From positions 1,054,001 to 1,118,000 of the forward strand of contig JAJTTP010000003.1 in the NCBI GenBank assembly GCA_023313575.1: a DNA stretch of 64,000 nucleotides. Direction: 5' to 3'. This document shows, piece after piece, positions 35,801 to 47,666 of the stretch (position 1 is the stretch's first letter; each line of letters begins with the position of its first letter). The position numbers and the translations under genes were made by a program. The DNA is from Eutypella sp. D-1. Lineage: Eukaryota > Ascomycota > Sordariomycetes > Xylariales > Diatrypaceae. The notes below the pieces were generated by a model. The model saw only the letters and a list, made by a program, of their open reading frames with translations. It was not told the DNA's origin and ran no database searches.

Positions 35801-38799
35801 TAATTATACGTTAAAACGATATTAATGCATTAATTAATCCGAAAAACATAATTAAATATTTAAATAAATTATATTTTATTTTAAAAGCTGTTTTTTATTC
35901 GTTTCCGGGTTTAATTTTAATATGGTAATATCCGTCCTTAAGGTTTAAAGTGGTAAACTATTTAATTCCGTATAAACGGTTTTTTATTTTAATAATAAAT
36001 AATAACGGTATTCGGTTTTTAACGGTGATTTTATTTAATTATCGATAATTAATTATTAATCGTAATTTGCCGTTTTTTTTAAGCATAAATATAATAAAGT
36101 ATCCTGTTAATAATTTTAATTATTAAATATATTTTTTTATTAACTTATTTTCGAGGTACTTTTGTAATTCTTTAAGTTCGATTTTATTAAAATTATAGAT
36201 TTTATAAAATCGTGGCGTTTTTTTTTCTATAAAAATAATCTCGTGGTTTTATTTATTACGGTTTAATAATTTTTTTTTAAATTTTTCGTAAAATATTTTA
36301 TCGTATTAATAATATTATGGTAATACGTTACGTATTTATGATATCGTTTTATTTTCCTTTTTTAAGATACTGTTAAAAAAGCGGAATCGTTATCGGATAA
36401 ATGCAATAATTTATTTAATCCTTTTTTTATATCCTTTTTTTTTAATTTATTATATTTTTTTAATAAGGTTTTTATTATGTTTTTATATCCGTATTTATTA
36501 TCCGTTAAGTATTAAGATCTTTTTTTTAAGTTATTATCGGTTTATAAAAAATAAAAAAATATTATTTAGCCAGTTTTTTAATTAATTAATAAATTATATT
36601 AATATAATTATAATTACTTAAAGATTATATCGTATCTTTTTAAAAGCATAATGTTAAAGATAACATTTTGTTTTTATCCTTTAATATATACGTTAAATTA
36701 ATCGGTCTCCCGTAATACTTTTTTTTTATCGTATTTAAAAGCATAACCTTCGGTTTTTATTATATTATAAAAATGTTATTTTTTCTTTTATAATAGCTGT
36801 AATTTATTACATAATTTTAAAGTTATATAATTATTATCGGCTCCGTTATTTATTATAACAGTATATTAATTATTTTTAACCTTTATTCGTATTATGGTAT
36901 ATCCGTATCGTTTTTAAGTTTTTAAAATGGCTTATAAATATCGTATTACGTTTTTAAACCTTATAATACCGTTTTATGGCTTTAGTATAAACGGCTTTAT
37001 TTTTTTAAATCTTTGTTATAAACTTATACGGCGTTATATAAGTCGTTATAAAATTTTTCCTTATTAAATTCTTTTTATACGTACGGTTATTTTTTTATTA
37101 TTAAATTTTTATAAAAATATTTAAAGCTAATCTTATTAAAGGTTATCCTTTTTAATAAATCCTTATAAACGTATAAATCGGCGTTTAATAATTTATTTTT
37201 TTAATATCGGATTTTATATTTTTATTATTCGATTTTATTCCGGATCTTTATAGCTTTTAACGTTTAATATATATATTCGTTATAATAATATACCTAATAT
37301 CCTCCGGGGTAAAATATCCTTTTTAATTATTTTTAACCATACGGTACGTAATTAATATAACGTATAATTTTTTTATATTATCGTTAATCGGTTTTATCTT
37401 TTTTTTATTATAAAAAATCGAATCCTTTTTTTAATTATTTATTTAATTCGGTTAATAATACCGATTTTTCGTTCTTTATGCTAATAATATTTATATTTTC
37501 GGCAATTAATAAACTCGTCCTAGTTACGAAATTATTATAAATAAATTTTAAATCGTTATTTTTTAAAACGTTATTAAGATCGTTTAACGTAAATGCCGTA
37601 TATTTCTTATGGTTTATAATTTTATCGTTTTTTAAGTTAATTAATTAATTATTCCGTTTTTTTTTTTTTTACGAAATAAGCTTTTATAAAAGCTTTTTTT
37701 TTATTATTATTAAAGTATTCGTTTTATTATTATTAACGTTATCGTTTTATTACGGTTTAAATTAATTATTTAATTTTTTATAATCTTTATTAATAAATAT
37801 TATTATCCGAGTATGCACGGCGGATTATTCCGAACGTTTTTTTACCGGCAAAAAGTTACTCTTTTTCGGGTATAGGTTTTTAATTTTTATTTCGTTTAAG
37901 TCCTTTATATTCTTTTTTAAAATATCCCATTTTATTATAATTATAACATTTAATATATCGCTTATTTTTTCGTATCATATTAAACAATATAGGTTTTAAT
38001 ACCGTCCCGTAAAATATATCGGTAAGCTTTTAATTTTAATTTTTATTATTTTAATATCTTTTAAATCTTTTAAGTATATAATATCCTTTTTTTTCCTATT
38101 ATCGTTTAAATTATTTATTATCGATTTTAATTATTAAAGTAACGAATTTATTAATAATACCTGGTTTATTATATAAAATAATTTTACTTTTAACCGCATT
38201 TTTAAGTTTTCGGTAAAACGTATTAATAAAAAACTTATTATTTTTTTAATTAATTTTTGCTATAAACTGTTTAAATTATGCGGCGTAAATATAAGTTATT
38301 TTTTTTTATTTAAAGTTTAAAAGTTATTATGTAATAGCTCGGGCTTTATCCGGGTTTCCGTAATTAGCTTTTACCTTTTTTACGAAATTCTTATATTTTT
38401 CGAAAAAACGTTTAATTTCCGTAATTCTTTTTTTTTTCTACTTTTACGAAAGTATTTAAAATAAGTTTAAACCATTAAATTATCCTTTCGGTAAAATATA
38501 AAGCGATATCGAGAATTTTATCGGTTTTTTCGGTTAATACATGGCGTTATTAATATAAATAAACCGCGGTTATTATAAAAAAGGGTTGTATAAAAGTAAT
38601 GCCATTATAAGGTTCAGGTTTTTTAAGCTTAAATTTAACGGGTATAATCTTTTAAGTTACGGCTATAATTACCGTTTACTCGATTTATTCGATTTATTTA
38701 AATAATAATTTAATAATTTATTAAAGTTTTTAACTTAAAAAAACATTTTATCGGATATTGCTTAAAATTAATAACATTATTAAATAAAAGCTTATAACG
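32822..38799 (-). pseudogene. Degenerate gag-pol interior of retrotransposon A
   Basis: 5978 bp. On the minus strand, in order, are a gag zinc-knuckle remnant (about 37.9 kb), the RT fingers/palm motif (35957-35913), the YLDD-equivalent decayed to Y-F-N-N (about 35775-35737), and presumably RNase H/integrase to the left. The gag-RT order with about 3 kb after RT fits Ty3/gypsy rather than Ty1/copia. No open frame survives; the changes are overwhelmingly C to T and G to A. Confidence 0.85.
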
Positions 38800-38961
38800 T
38801 ATAACGGTTAATTTATTCTTAATTATTAATCTAATCGAGGGGTTTATATTAATAAAAATATTAAAGTTTTAAATAATAAATAATCACATCTGGTAATAAC
38901 AAAAAAAAAAGTATTTTAAATAACTAAATTATATTATAAGTTAATAAGTTTAAAAACTATT
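38800..38961 (-). repeat. Right LTR of element A, first piece (split by element B)
   Basis: 162 bp starting TATAACGG. It stops at the CTATT duplication and continues at 45814. The two pieces sum to 428 bp, matching the 427-bp left LTR. Confidence 0.92.
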
Positions 38962-39394
38962 TATGACGGCTGGTCTATTCTTAACTATTAGTCCAGTTAA
39001 GGGATTTATGTTAGCAAAAGTGCTGGGGGTTTTAAGTAATAAGTAATTACGTTTAGTAATAATAAAAAAAAAAGTGTTTTAAGTAATTAAGTTATATTAT
39101 AAGCTAATAAGCTTAAAAATTATTTAAGAAAAAGGTAATAAACGTAATTATATATTATTTATATCTTTTATTCTTAATATTAAAATATATGGTTATTATT
39201 AGATTGTTAAGATCGTATTCGAATATAACGATCTAATATCGTTAGGATTATTACCGATTTAACCGATCCTTTTTAATCGTATAACGTATATGGCTTACTT
39301 TAATATAGCTATTTTTTTCTCCAGAATTAAAGTTAAAAATCTTTTTTTATTATATTTAGCCTTATTAAGCCTAATGGCTTAACCGGTTATAACA
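38962..39394 (-). repeat. Left LTR of element B
   Basis: 433 bp, TATGACGG...ATAACA. It carries a GATCGTAT...ACGATCTAATAT middle segment that defines the B-type LTR. Confidence 0.93.
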
Positions 39395-42300
39395 CGATCT
39401 TTCCCCTTTTAAGGTTTTATCTTTAAAACCTGTTCCGTTTTTTCTGCGTTTTTTAATAAGTTTTTCCTTTTTTTTTTCTTTTTACGTTCCTTTTTTTTAT
39501 TATGTTTAATTGTATATTTAAACGTATTAAACCTTTTATAAAAACTACGTAACGCGATTTTTTTTTAATTATTATATTATCCGTTAATTTTTCCGACATA
39601 ACTCCTTATTTCTATTATAAACGTTACCACTTTAAGTATAAGGTTTCGGAATCGGATTTTTTTCGTTACTCCTTTTATATTTAAAAAAACCAGCCTCGGT
39701 ACGATATCTTTAGCCTTATTATTAAGCAGCTTTTTAAAATATTTTCTTAATATCGTAAACTAAAGGCGGAACTTAAAAAAGCTATAAAAGTTAAAAAATA
39801 TACGAAAACGTATACTCGACGTATTTAAAAACAGAAGAAAATATGGTATAAAAAGATAATAAAAACGGTTTTTTATAACATCGATAATTTGGAGGATTTA
39901 AAAAAGTTAAAGGCGGCGAAACGTTAGGCGGAAAATGCGCGTCTTACGGGGTCTGCTAAAACGTCGGTAAATCTTAAGGTTGTTCCGGATTTTAATTAGG
40001 ATGTTATTTTTATTAACGTTTCCGTCGGCGTTAATGAAAATTTTTTAAAAAGCGTTAAGCGTTTATTAAATAATTAATAGGTTTTTATATATTTTCGAAA
40101 TTATTATATCCTTTCCATTTTATTTTATATTTTATTCGTTTATTTTTTATTTATACGTTTAAAATTTTTTTTATTTCGTATTTATTTACTTTTATTTCGA
40201 CGTTATTTTATCCTATTTTTATAACGTTTATATTCGTTACGTTTTCGAATAAAAAAATATGAAAAATTGGATAAATCCTGATTTTTAATAATAGGTCCAG
40301 TTTATAATTATTTTTTAATATTTTTTTAATAACTGGGTATAGTCCGATATATTTATAGTTAAGTTTTTTATTAAGTTATTTTATTATAATATTTTTTGTA
40401 ATTAAATAAATTATATCTCTTTTTAAAAAAGTTAATTCTTTTAACCTTTTTTGGTTATAATATCCGCTTATTCGTTAACGTATAAGTTCGAGTTTTGCTT
40501 TTATTTTTTTATATAATTATTTAAGTTGTTCCGATATTAGCATAGCTTTAATATTATTTAGTTTTTTTTTATAAGTATTTCGGTAAACGTTCGGGGTAAA
40601 TTTAAAATTAGCGTTAATAGGTGTTATTTATATACTTTTATAATAGGCTATGTTATAAGCTAATTATGCGATAAATAACTATTTTATTTAATTATTTTAC
40701 TTATAATTAATATATTATCGAAAGTAGGTTTTTAATATTTAATTAATTCGTTCTGTTTATTTATTTATTTAAAGTTTAAAAGCTGTTATAAGCTTAAGGT
40801 TTAATTTTAATTTTATTATAAAACTTTACCAAAATTTCGATATAAATGTTATTCCTTTATCGGAAATAATTTCGAATATAAAGCCGTATATTATTATAAT
40901 ATGTTGTAAAAAAATATATATTATTTATTTTATGTCGGTATTTTCGTTATACGGGATAAAATAAAAGAATTTTATAAATCGGTTAACGATTATAAATATA
41001 TTATTATAACCGTTACGTGTTGCTAGATCTTTTAATATCGGTAATTTAGTAATAAAATTAAATATAATAAACTTTTATAATCGTTTATTAATTAGTAATA
41101 ATTATAATTTTCTATAAGGTTTATATCGTTTTATTTTAGTTTTTCCGTATATATTATATTATCGTTATATTTATTATATTATTAATTTTATTTTATCGAA
41201 TATATAGGTCCGTTATAGTCGTTTAAAGATTTTATAATTTCCTAAATATCCGTATAAAGGATATTTATAAATCTTTTATATTAATTATTTTTATAATTTT
41301 CGTAATATTTATAGCTTTTTTGTTTATTTTTTTATTAATAATTCGTTATTATATTATTCGATTTGTTTATATAAGTTATTTTAAGTGATTTTAATAATAG
41401 CAATTTATCGTTATTCCAGGTGTTTTTTTAACGTTTATCGGAATACCGTGTATTTAATTAATATATACTTTTTTTCTATAACAAGTTATTTATTAATAGC
41501 ATCTGCTTATCTGTTTTTTAATCCTTTTTTATAAATAATAATATAATCGAATTCCGTAAAATATTTGGCATATTATAACTGTTTTCCGTTAAAGGTTTAA
41601 ATGGTAGAAAAATATATAATGTTTTTATAGTCGGTATAAATTTTAATTTAATGCATATTTTTTATAAAGTAATGCCTAAATTTTTTAAATACGTTAACGA
41701 TAATAAGAAATTTTTTATCGTAAATCGGATAATTAAGTTCGGTTTTAATAAGTTTATAAAAATAAAATACGATAAAGTGTAATTTTTTTTATTATTTCGT
41801 TATTTAATTTATGCTCCGAAAACGTAATTTAAAGCGTCGGTTTTTAACTTAACAGGTTTTTTAAAATCGTATATAATAAGTATTAATTCGTTAATAATAA
41901 TATCTTTTAGCTTTTTAAAAAATTTATTTACTTTATTAATTTATATAAACCGTTTATCTTTTTTTATTAATTCCGTAAAAAGTGTTATAATATATTTAAA
42001 TCGTTATATAAATTTCCGATAATAATTTATTAAGTTAAGAAAAGCCTGTATTTCCTTTATATTAATAGGTATTTTTTAGTTTTTAATAGTTGCGATTTTT
42101 TTAAGGTTTATTTTAATATGTTCGGGGGTGATAATATATCCGAGGAATTCCATTTTTTATATATAAAATATATTTTTTTCGGGTTTTATTAATAAGTTAA
42201 CGTTTTATAATATTTGTAATACTTTATGTACGTATTTTTTATGCTGTTTTTTTAAATCCGAGTAAATAAGGATATTATTAAAATAGTAAATAACGAAAAC

Positions 42301-45300
42301 ATTAAAATATTTTTATAATACGTGGTTAATTATATGTTAAAACGATGTTAATACGTTAATTAATCCGAAAGGTATAATTAAGTATTTAAATAAGCCGTAT
42401 TTCGTTTTAAAAGCTATTTTTTACTTATTTCCGGGTTTAATTTTGATATAATAATATTTATTTTTAAGATTTAAGGTGGTAAATTATTTAACTCCGTATA
42501 AGCGGTCCTTTATTTTAATAATAAATGGTAATAATATTCGGTTTTTAACAGTAATTTTATTTAATTATTAATAATCGATTATTAATTATAATTTACCGTT
42601 TTTTTTAGGCATAAATATAATAAGGTATTTTATTAATAATTTCGATTATCGAATGTATTTTTTTATTAACTTATTTTCGAAGTATTTTTATAATTTTTTA
42701 AGTTCGATTTTGTTAAGGTTATAGATTTTATGAAATCGTGGCGTTTTTTTTTTTATAAAGATAATTTTATAATTTTATTTATTACGGTCTGGTAATCTTT
42801 TTTTAAATTTTTCGCGAAATATTTTATTATATTAATGATATTATGGTGGTACGTTACGTATTTATGATATTGTTATATTTTTTTTTTTTAAGATGTTATT
42901 AAAAAGGCGGAATTATTATCGGATAAATGCGATAATTTGTTTAATCCTTTTTTCGTATCCTTTTTTTTTAATTCGTTATATTTTTTTTAATAAGGTTTTT
43001 ATCGTATCTTTATGTCCGTATTTATTATCTGTTAAGTATTAAGATTTTTTTTTTAAGTTATCGTCGGTTTTTAAAAGATAAAAGAATGTTATTTGGCCAG
43101 TTTTTTAATTAATCGATAAATTATATTAATATAACTATGGTTATTTAAGGATTATATTATATCTTTTTAAAAGCATAATATCGAAAATAACGTTTTATTT
43201 TTATTTTTTAATATATATATTAAATTAATCGGTTTTTCGTAATATTTTTTTTTCGTCGTATTTAAAAGTATAACCTTCGGCTTTTATTATGTTATAAAGG
43301 TATTATTTCTTTTTTTATAATAACTGTAATTTGTTATATAATTTTAAGGTTATATAATTACCGTCGGCTCCGTTATTTATTATAACGGTATACTAGTTAT
43401 CTTTAACTTTTATTCGTATTATAATATATCCGTATCGTTTTTAAGCTTTTAAAATGGCTTATAAATATCGTATTACGTTTTTAAGCCTTAAGATACCGTT
43501 TTATAACCTTAATATAGGCGGTTTTAACTTTTTAAATTTTTGCCGTAAACTTATACGGCGTTATATGGATTATTATAAAATTTTTCCTTATTAAATTTTT
43601 TTTATGCATATAGTTATTTTTTTACTTTTAAGTCTTTATAAAAATGTTTAAAGTTAATTTTATTAAAGGTTATTCTTTTTAATAAGTTTTTAAACGTATA
43701 TAGGTTAACGTTTAATAACTTATTTTTTTAACATCGGATTTCGTGTTTTTATTATTCGATTTTGTTCCGGATCTTTATAATTTTTAACGTTTAATATATA
43801 TATTTGTTATAATGGCATGCTTAATATTTTCCGGGGTAAGATATCCTTTTTAATTACTTTTATTTATACGGTATACGGTTATAATAACGCCGAATTTCTT
43901 TATACCATTATCGATCGGTTTCGTTTTTTTTTTATTATAAAAAATCGAATCCTTTTTTAACTATTTATTTAATTCGGTTAATAATACCGATTTTTCGTTC
44001 CTTATGCCAGTAACATTTATATTTTCGATAATTAACGGGGTATTTTAAAAAATACGGTATCCGAGTTTGGATTTTTTAACTAATAAATTTATTCTAATTA
44101 CGAAATTATTATAAATAAATTTTAAATCGTTACTTTTTAAAGCGTCGTTAAGATTATTTAACGTAAGTGCTATATATTTTTTTTAATTTATAGTTTTATT
44201 ATTTTTTAAACTAATTAATTAATCGTTTTATTTTTTTTTTTTTTACGTAATAAATTTCCGCGAAAGCTTTTTTTTTATCGCTATTAAGGTATTTATTTTG
44301 TTATTATTAACGTTATCGTTTTACGGCGGCTCGGGTTAATCGTTTAGCTTTTTATAATCCTTATTAATAAATATTACTGTCCGAATATACGCGGCGGATT
44401 ATTCCAAGCGTTTTTTTACCGGTAAAAGGTTATTTTTTTTCGGGCATAGGTTTTTAGTTTTTATTTCGTTTAAGTTTTTTATATTTTTTTTTAAAATGCT
44501 TTATCTTGCTATAATTATAGCATTTAATTTATTGTTTATTTTTTCGTATTATATCGAATAATATAAGTCCTAATGCCGTTCCGTAAAATGTATCGGTAGG
44601 CTTTTAATCCTGATTTTTATTATTTTAATATTTTTTAAATCTTTTAAATACATAATGTTTTTTTTTTTTTATTATCGTTTAAATTGTTTATTATCGATTT
44701 TAATTATTAAGGTAATAAATTTATCGAAAGCATTTAATTTATTTTACATAATGATTTTATTTTTAACTAAGTTTTTAAATCTTTAATAAAACGTATTAAT
44801 AAGGGACTTATTATCGACTTAATCTGTTTTAGCGGTAAATTGCTTAAATTACGCGGCGTACGTATAGGTTATTTTTTTCTATTTAAAGGTTAAAAGTTAT
44901 TACGTAACGGTTTAAGCCTTATCCGGATTTCCGTAATTAGCTTTTACCTTTTTTTTAAAGTTTTTATATTTCTTAAAAAAGTATTTGGTTTCCGTAAATC
45001 TTTTTTTCTCTTTTACCTTTACGAAAGCATTTAAAATGGGTTTAAATTATTAAGTTATTCCCCCGGTAAAACATAATATAATATTAAAAATTTTATTAGT
45101 TTCTATGGTATATATATAACGTTATTAATATAAATAAATTGCGGTTATAATAAAAAAAGGTTATACAGGGGTAATGCTATTATAAGGTCCAGGTTTTTTA
45201 GGCTTAAATTTAACGGGTATAACCTTTTAGTTTATAAATGTAATTACCGTTTATTCGATTTATTCGATTCGTTTAAGCAATTATTAAATAATTTATTAAA

Positions 45301-45375
45301 AATTTTGGCTTAAGGAAAATATAATATCGGATATTATTTAAAACTGATAACATTATTAAATAAAAGCTTATAACG
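39395..45375 (-). pseudogene. Degenerate gag-pol interior of retrotransposon B
   Basis: 5981 bp, collinear with the interior of element A and in the same orientation. The RT region is at 42483-42439, the Y-F-N-N remnant at about 42295-42262 and the gag zinc-knuckle remnant at about 44523-44492. No frame is open. No primer-binding site could be assigned next to the right LTR: the minus-strand sequence after it starts CGTTATAAGC, without the usual TGG. Confidence 0.87.
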
Positions 45376-45808
45376 TATAACGGTTAGTTTATTCCTAATT
45401 ATTAATCCAGTTAAAGGATTTATATTAATAAAAGTGTTAAAGGTTTTAAGTAATAAGTAATTACGTTTAGTAATAATAAAGAAAAAGGTGTTTTAAATAA
45501 TTAAGTTATATTATAAACTGGTAAGTTTAAAAATTATTTAAAAAAAAGGTAATAAACGTAATTATATATTATTTATATCTTTTATTCCTAATACTGGAAT
45601 ATATGGTTACTGTTAAATTATTAGGATCGTATTTAAGTATAACGATCTAATATTATTAAAATTATTACCGATTTAACCGATCCTTTTTAGTCGTATAGCG
45701 CATATGGCTTACCTTAATATAGCTATCTCTTTCTCCAGAACTGGAGTTAGGGATTTTTTCTTGTTATGTTTAGCCCCATTAGGCCCAATGGCCCAACCGG
45801 TCATAACA
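45376..45808 (-). repeat. Right LTR of element B (5' LTR in element sense)
   Basis: 433 bp, TATAACGG...CATAACA. Its last 120 bp (about 45690-45808) are much less AT-rich than the rest of the island, so RIP has been uneven. Confidence 0.93.
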
Positions 45809-45813
45809 CTATT

Positions 45814-46079
45814 TAAAAAAAAGGTAATAAATATAACTATATATTATTTATATCCTTTATTCCTAATATTAAAATATAATATTAAATATTAAATCGTTAG
45901 GATAACTAAGCTATCCAGGCTATTTAAAATCACTAAAATAGCTGGGCTATCCAGGCTATCCTTTTTATCACGTAACCTAAATATGGCTTATCTTATCGTA
46001 TATATCCCTTCCAGTGCCATGGTCAGGGATTATTTATGCCAATCTTATTTGGGCCTAATGACTTAACCAGGTCATAACA
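45814..46079 (-). repeat. Right LTR of element A, second piece
   Basis: 266 bp continuing the LTR interrupted at 38961, ending CATAACA and followed by the AATTA duplication. Confidence 0.92.
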
Positions 46080-46135
46080 AATTAATTATAACTTATACCG
46101 TACCCCGTAATTTAATTATATAAAACGTAAAATAA

Positions 46136-46165
46136 TTATAACCGTAACCGTAACCGTAACCGTAA
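46136..46165. repeat. CCGTAA tandem hexamer, four copies
   Basis: Lies in the relic sequence between elements A and C. It resembles but does not equal the fungal telomere repeat CCCTAA. Confidence 0.85.
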
Positions 46166-46458
46166 ATTTATAAGTTTTATATTTATATAACGGCTGGTTT
46201 ATTTTTAATTATTAATTTAATCGATAAGTTTATATTAATAAAAATACTAAGGGTTTTTAAATAATAAATAATTATATTTAATAATAATAATAATAAAAGT
46301 GCTTTAAGTAATTAAATTATATTATAAGCTAATAAGCTTAAAGATTATTTTAAAAAAAGTAATAAATATAATTATATATTATTTATATCCTTTATTTTTA
46401 ATACCGGAATATAATATTAAATGTTAAATCGTTAAAATAACTAGTTATCCCAGCTATT

Positions 46459-46849
46459 TATAACGGCCGGTTTATTCTTAACGTATAATTTAAACAAGGG
46501 TTTATGTTAATAAAAATGTTAAAGGTTTTAAATAATAAATAATTACGTTTAATAATAATAATAAAAAAAGTGCTTTAAATAATTAAATTATATTATAAGT
46601 TAATAAATTTAAAAATTATTTAAAAAAAGGTAATAAATATAGTTATATATTATTTATATCCTTTATTTTTAATACCGGAATATAATGTTAAATATTAAAT
46701 TGTTAAAATAACTGGGCTATCCAGGCTATCCTTTTTATTACGTAACCTAAGTATGGCTTATTTTATCATGGCTATCCCTTTTAGTGCCATGTTTAAGGAT
46801 TGTTTGTGCTAATCCTATTTGGGCCTAATGACCTAGCCAGGTCATAACA
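46459..46849 (-). repeat. Solo LTR D inside LTR C
   Basis: 391 bp, TATAACGG...CATAACA. Target duplication CTATT (46454-46458) and CTATC (46850-46854). It is the least AT-rich LTR copy toward its right end (46690-46849). Confidence 0.85.
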
Positions 46850-46999
46850 CTATCCTGGATCATTAAGATAGCTAGCTATCCTGGCTATCCTCTTTATTAC
46901 ATAACCCAAATATGGCTTATCTTATTATGGCTGTCCCTTTTAATATTATGGTCAGGGATTGTTTATATTAATTTTATTTAAGCTTAATAACTTAACCAG

Positions 47000-47430
47000 T
47001 GTTATAACCGGTCGGGCCATTAAGCTTAATAGGGTTAACACAGTAAAAAAAAATCCCTAACTTAAGTTTTAAAAAAAAAGATAGCCATATTAAAATAAGC
47101 TATATGCGTTATATAATTAAAAAGGATCGGTTAAATCGGTAATAATTTTAACGATATTAAATTGTTATATTCGGATATAATTTTAACGATTTAATAATAA
47201 CTATATATTTTAATATTAAAAATAAAGGATATAAAATAATATATAATTACATTTATTACTTTTTTTTTTAAATAATCTTTAAATTTATTAACTTATAATA
47301 TAATTTAATTACTTAAAGCATTTTTTTTTATTATTATTAAACGTAATTACTTATTACTTAAAACCCCAGCACTTTTATTAACATAAACCCTTTAATTAAA
47401 TTAATAGTTAGGAATAAACCACCTGTTATA
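47000..47430 (+). repeat. Solo LTR E, inverted, inside LTR C
   Basis: 431 bp, TGTTATAACC...CCTGTTATA, the reverse complement of a B-type LTR. The perfect target duplication ACCAG occurs at 46995-46999 and 47431-47435. Confidence 0.9.
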
Positions 47431-47645
47431 ACCAGGTTATAATAATTTGAATTTTATATATATATATATGTAATAATTAAATAAAATAAAGTAAAATAAT
47501 AAAAAGTGGGTATATTTATTATTTTTTAAATTTTTTTTTAATACAGTATTAAAAATTATTTTTAAAATTTAATATTATACCGATATTATAATTATAAAAA
47601 AATAGTTTTTATATAAAAGATAATACCTTAAATCATCTCTTTATA

Positions 47646-47664
47646 CCCCTTACGGGCGCTAGGG
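47646..47664 (-). repeat. Right terminal inverted repeat of the island
   Basis: Inverted partner of 32026-32043; followed by TA. Confidence 0.65.
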
Positions 47665-47666
47665 TA

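Larger units (their letters stand above)
38962..45808 (-). mobile_element. LTR retrotransposon B (Ty3/gypsy type), RIP-inactivated, inserted in the right LTR of element A
   Basis: 6847 bp from TATGACGG to CATAACA, flanked by the 5-bp duplication CTATT (38957-38961 and 45809-45813). LTRs at 38962-39394 and 45376-45808 are both 433 bp. Minus-strand coding sense is shown by the RT motif F-T-T-L-N-L-K-N-K-Y-Y-Y-I-K-I (42483-42439), where the catalytic-region D, G and H codons of the motif are mutated to N, K and Y. It is also shown by the gag zinc-knuckle remnant near 44492-44523 and by the polypurine tract AAAAGGGGAAAGA (minus strand, 39410-39398) abutting the left LTR. Confidence 0.95.
32395..46079 (-). 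mobile_element. LTR retrotransposon A (Ty3/gypsy type), RIP-inactivated, interrupted by element B
   Basis: Runs from TGTGACGG (32395) to CATAACA (46079) with the 5-bp target duplication AATTA at 32390-32394 and 46080-46084. Net of element B it is about 6.83 kb. Coding sense is minus: the RT palm motif reads F-T-T-L-N-L-K-D-G-Y-Y-H-I-K-I at 35957-35913, and a decayed YxDD region lies near 35737-35775. The gag zinc-knuckle remnant (C-Y-N-Y-N-K) is further right, near 37922-37950. A purine tract next to the left LTR acts as the 3' polypurine tract in this orientation. Stops are everywhere in all frames. Confidence 0.93.
46186..47444 (-). repeat. Solo LTR C, carrying solo LTRs D and E
   Basis: Starts TATAACGG at 46186 and ends at 47444. 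The target duplication is ATTTA (46181-46185) and ATTTG (47445-47449), one RIP-type difference apart. Subtracting D and E with their duplications leaves 427 bp, exactly one LTR. Confidence 0.88.
32026..47664. mobile_element. AT-rich RIP island framed by terminal inverted repeats (relic DNA-transposon-like element)
   Basis: CCCTAGCGCGCTAAGGGG at 32026-32043 is matched by the reverse complement of 47646-47664 (CCCTAGCGCCCGTAAGGGG). A looser match continues for about 15 more bases (ATGATTTTAA against ATGATTTAA). TA stands just outside both ends (32024-32025 and 47665-47666). Removing the LTR elements inside leaves about 680 bp of AT-rich relic (32026-32394, 46080-46185, 47445-47664). TA target duplication plus inverted repeats would fit a Tc1/mariner- or MITE-like element, but no transposase is readable. 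The island's composition switches abruptly at both ends. Confidence 0.6.

Noticed and set aside
45704..45892. 62-codon open frame in the LTR of element B
   Set aside because: Lies across an LTR end and a target duplication; no coding character.
46136..46165. CCGTAA repeats as an internal telomere sequence
   Set aside because: The fungal telomere unit is CCCTAA, RIP does not produce C-to-G, and only four copies occur inside transposon relic DNA.
32044..47645. CRISPR-like or centromeric array
   Set aside because: The repeats are LTRs with target duplications and decayed gag-pol; no regularly spaced short repeats.
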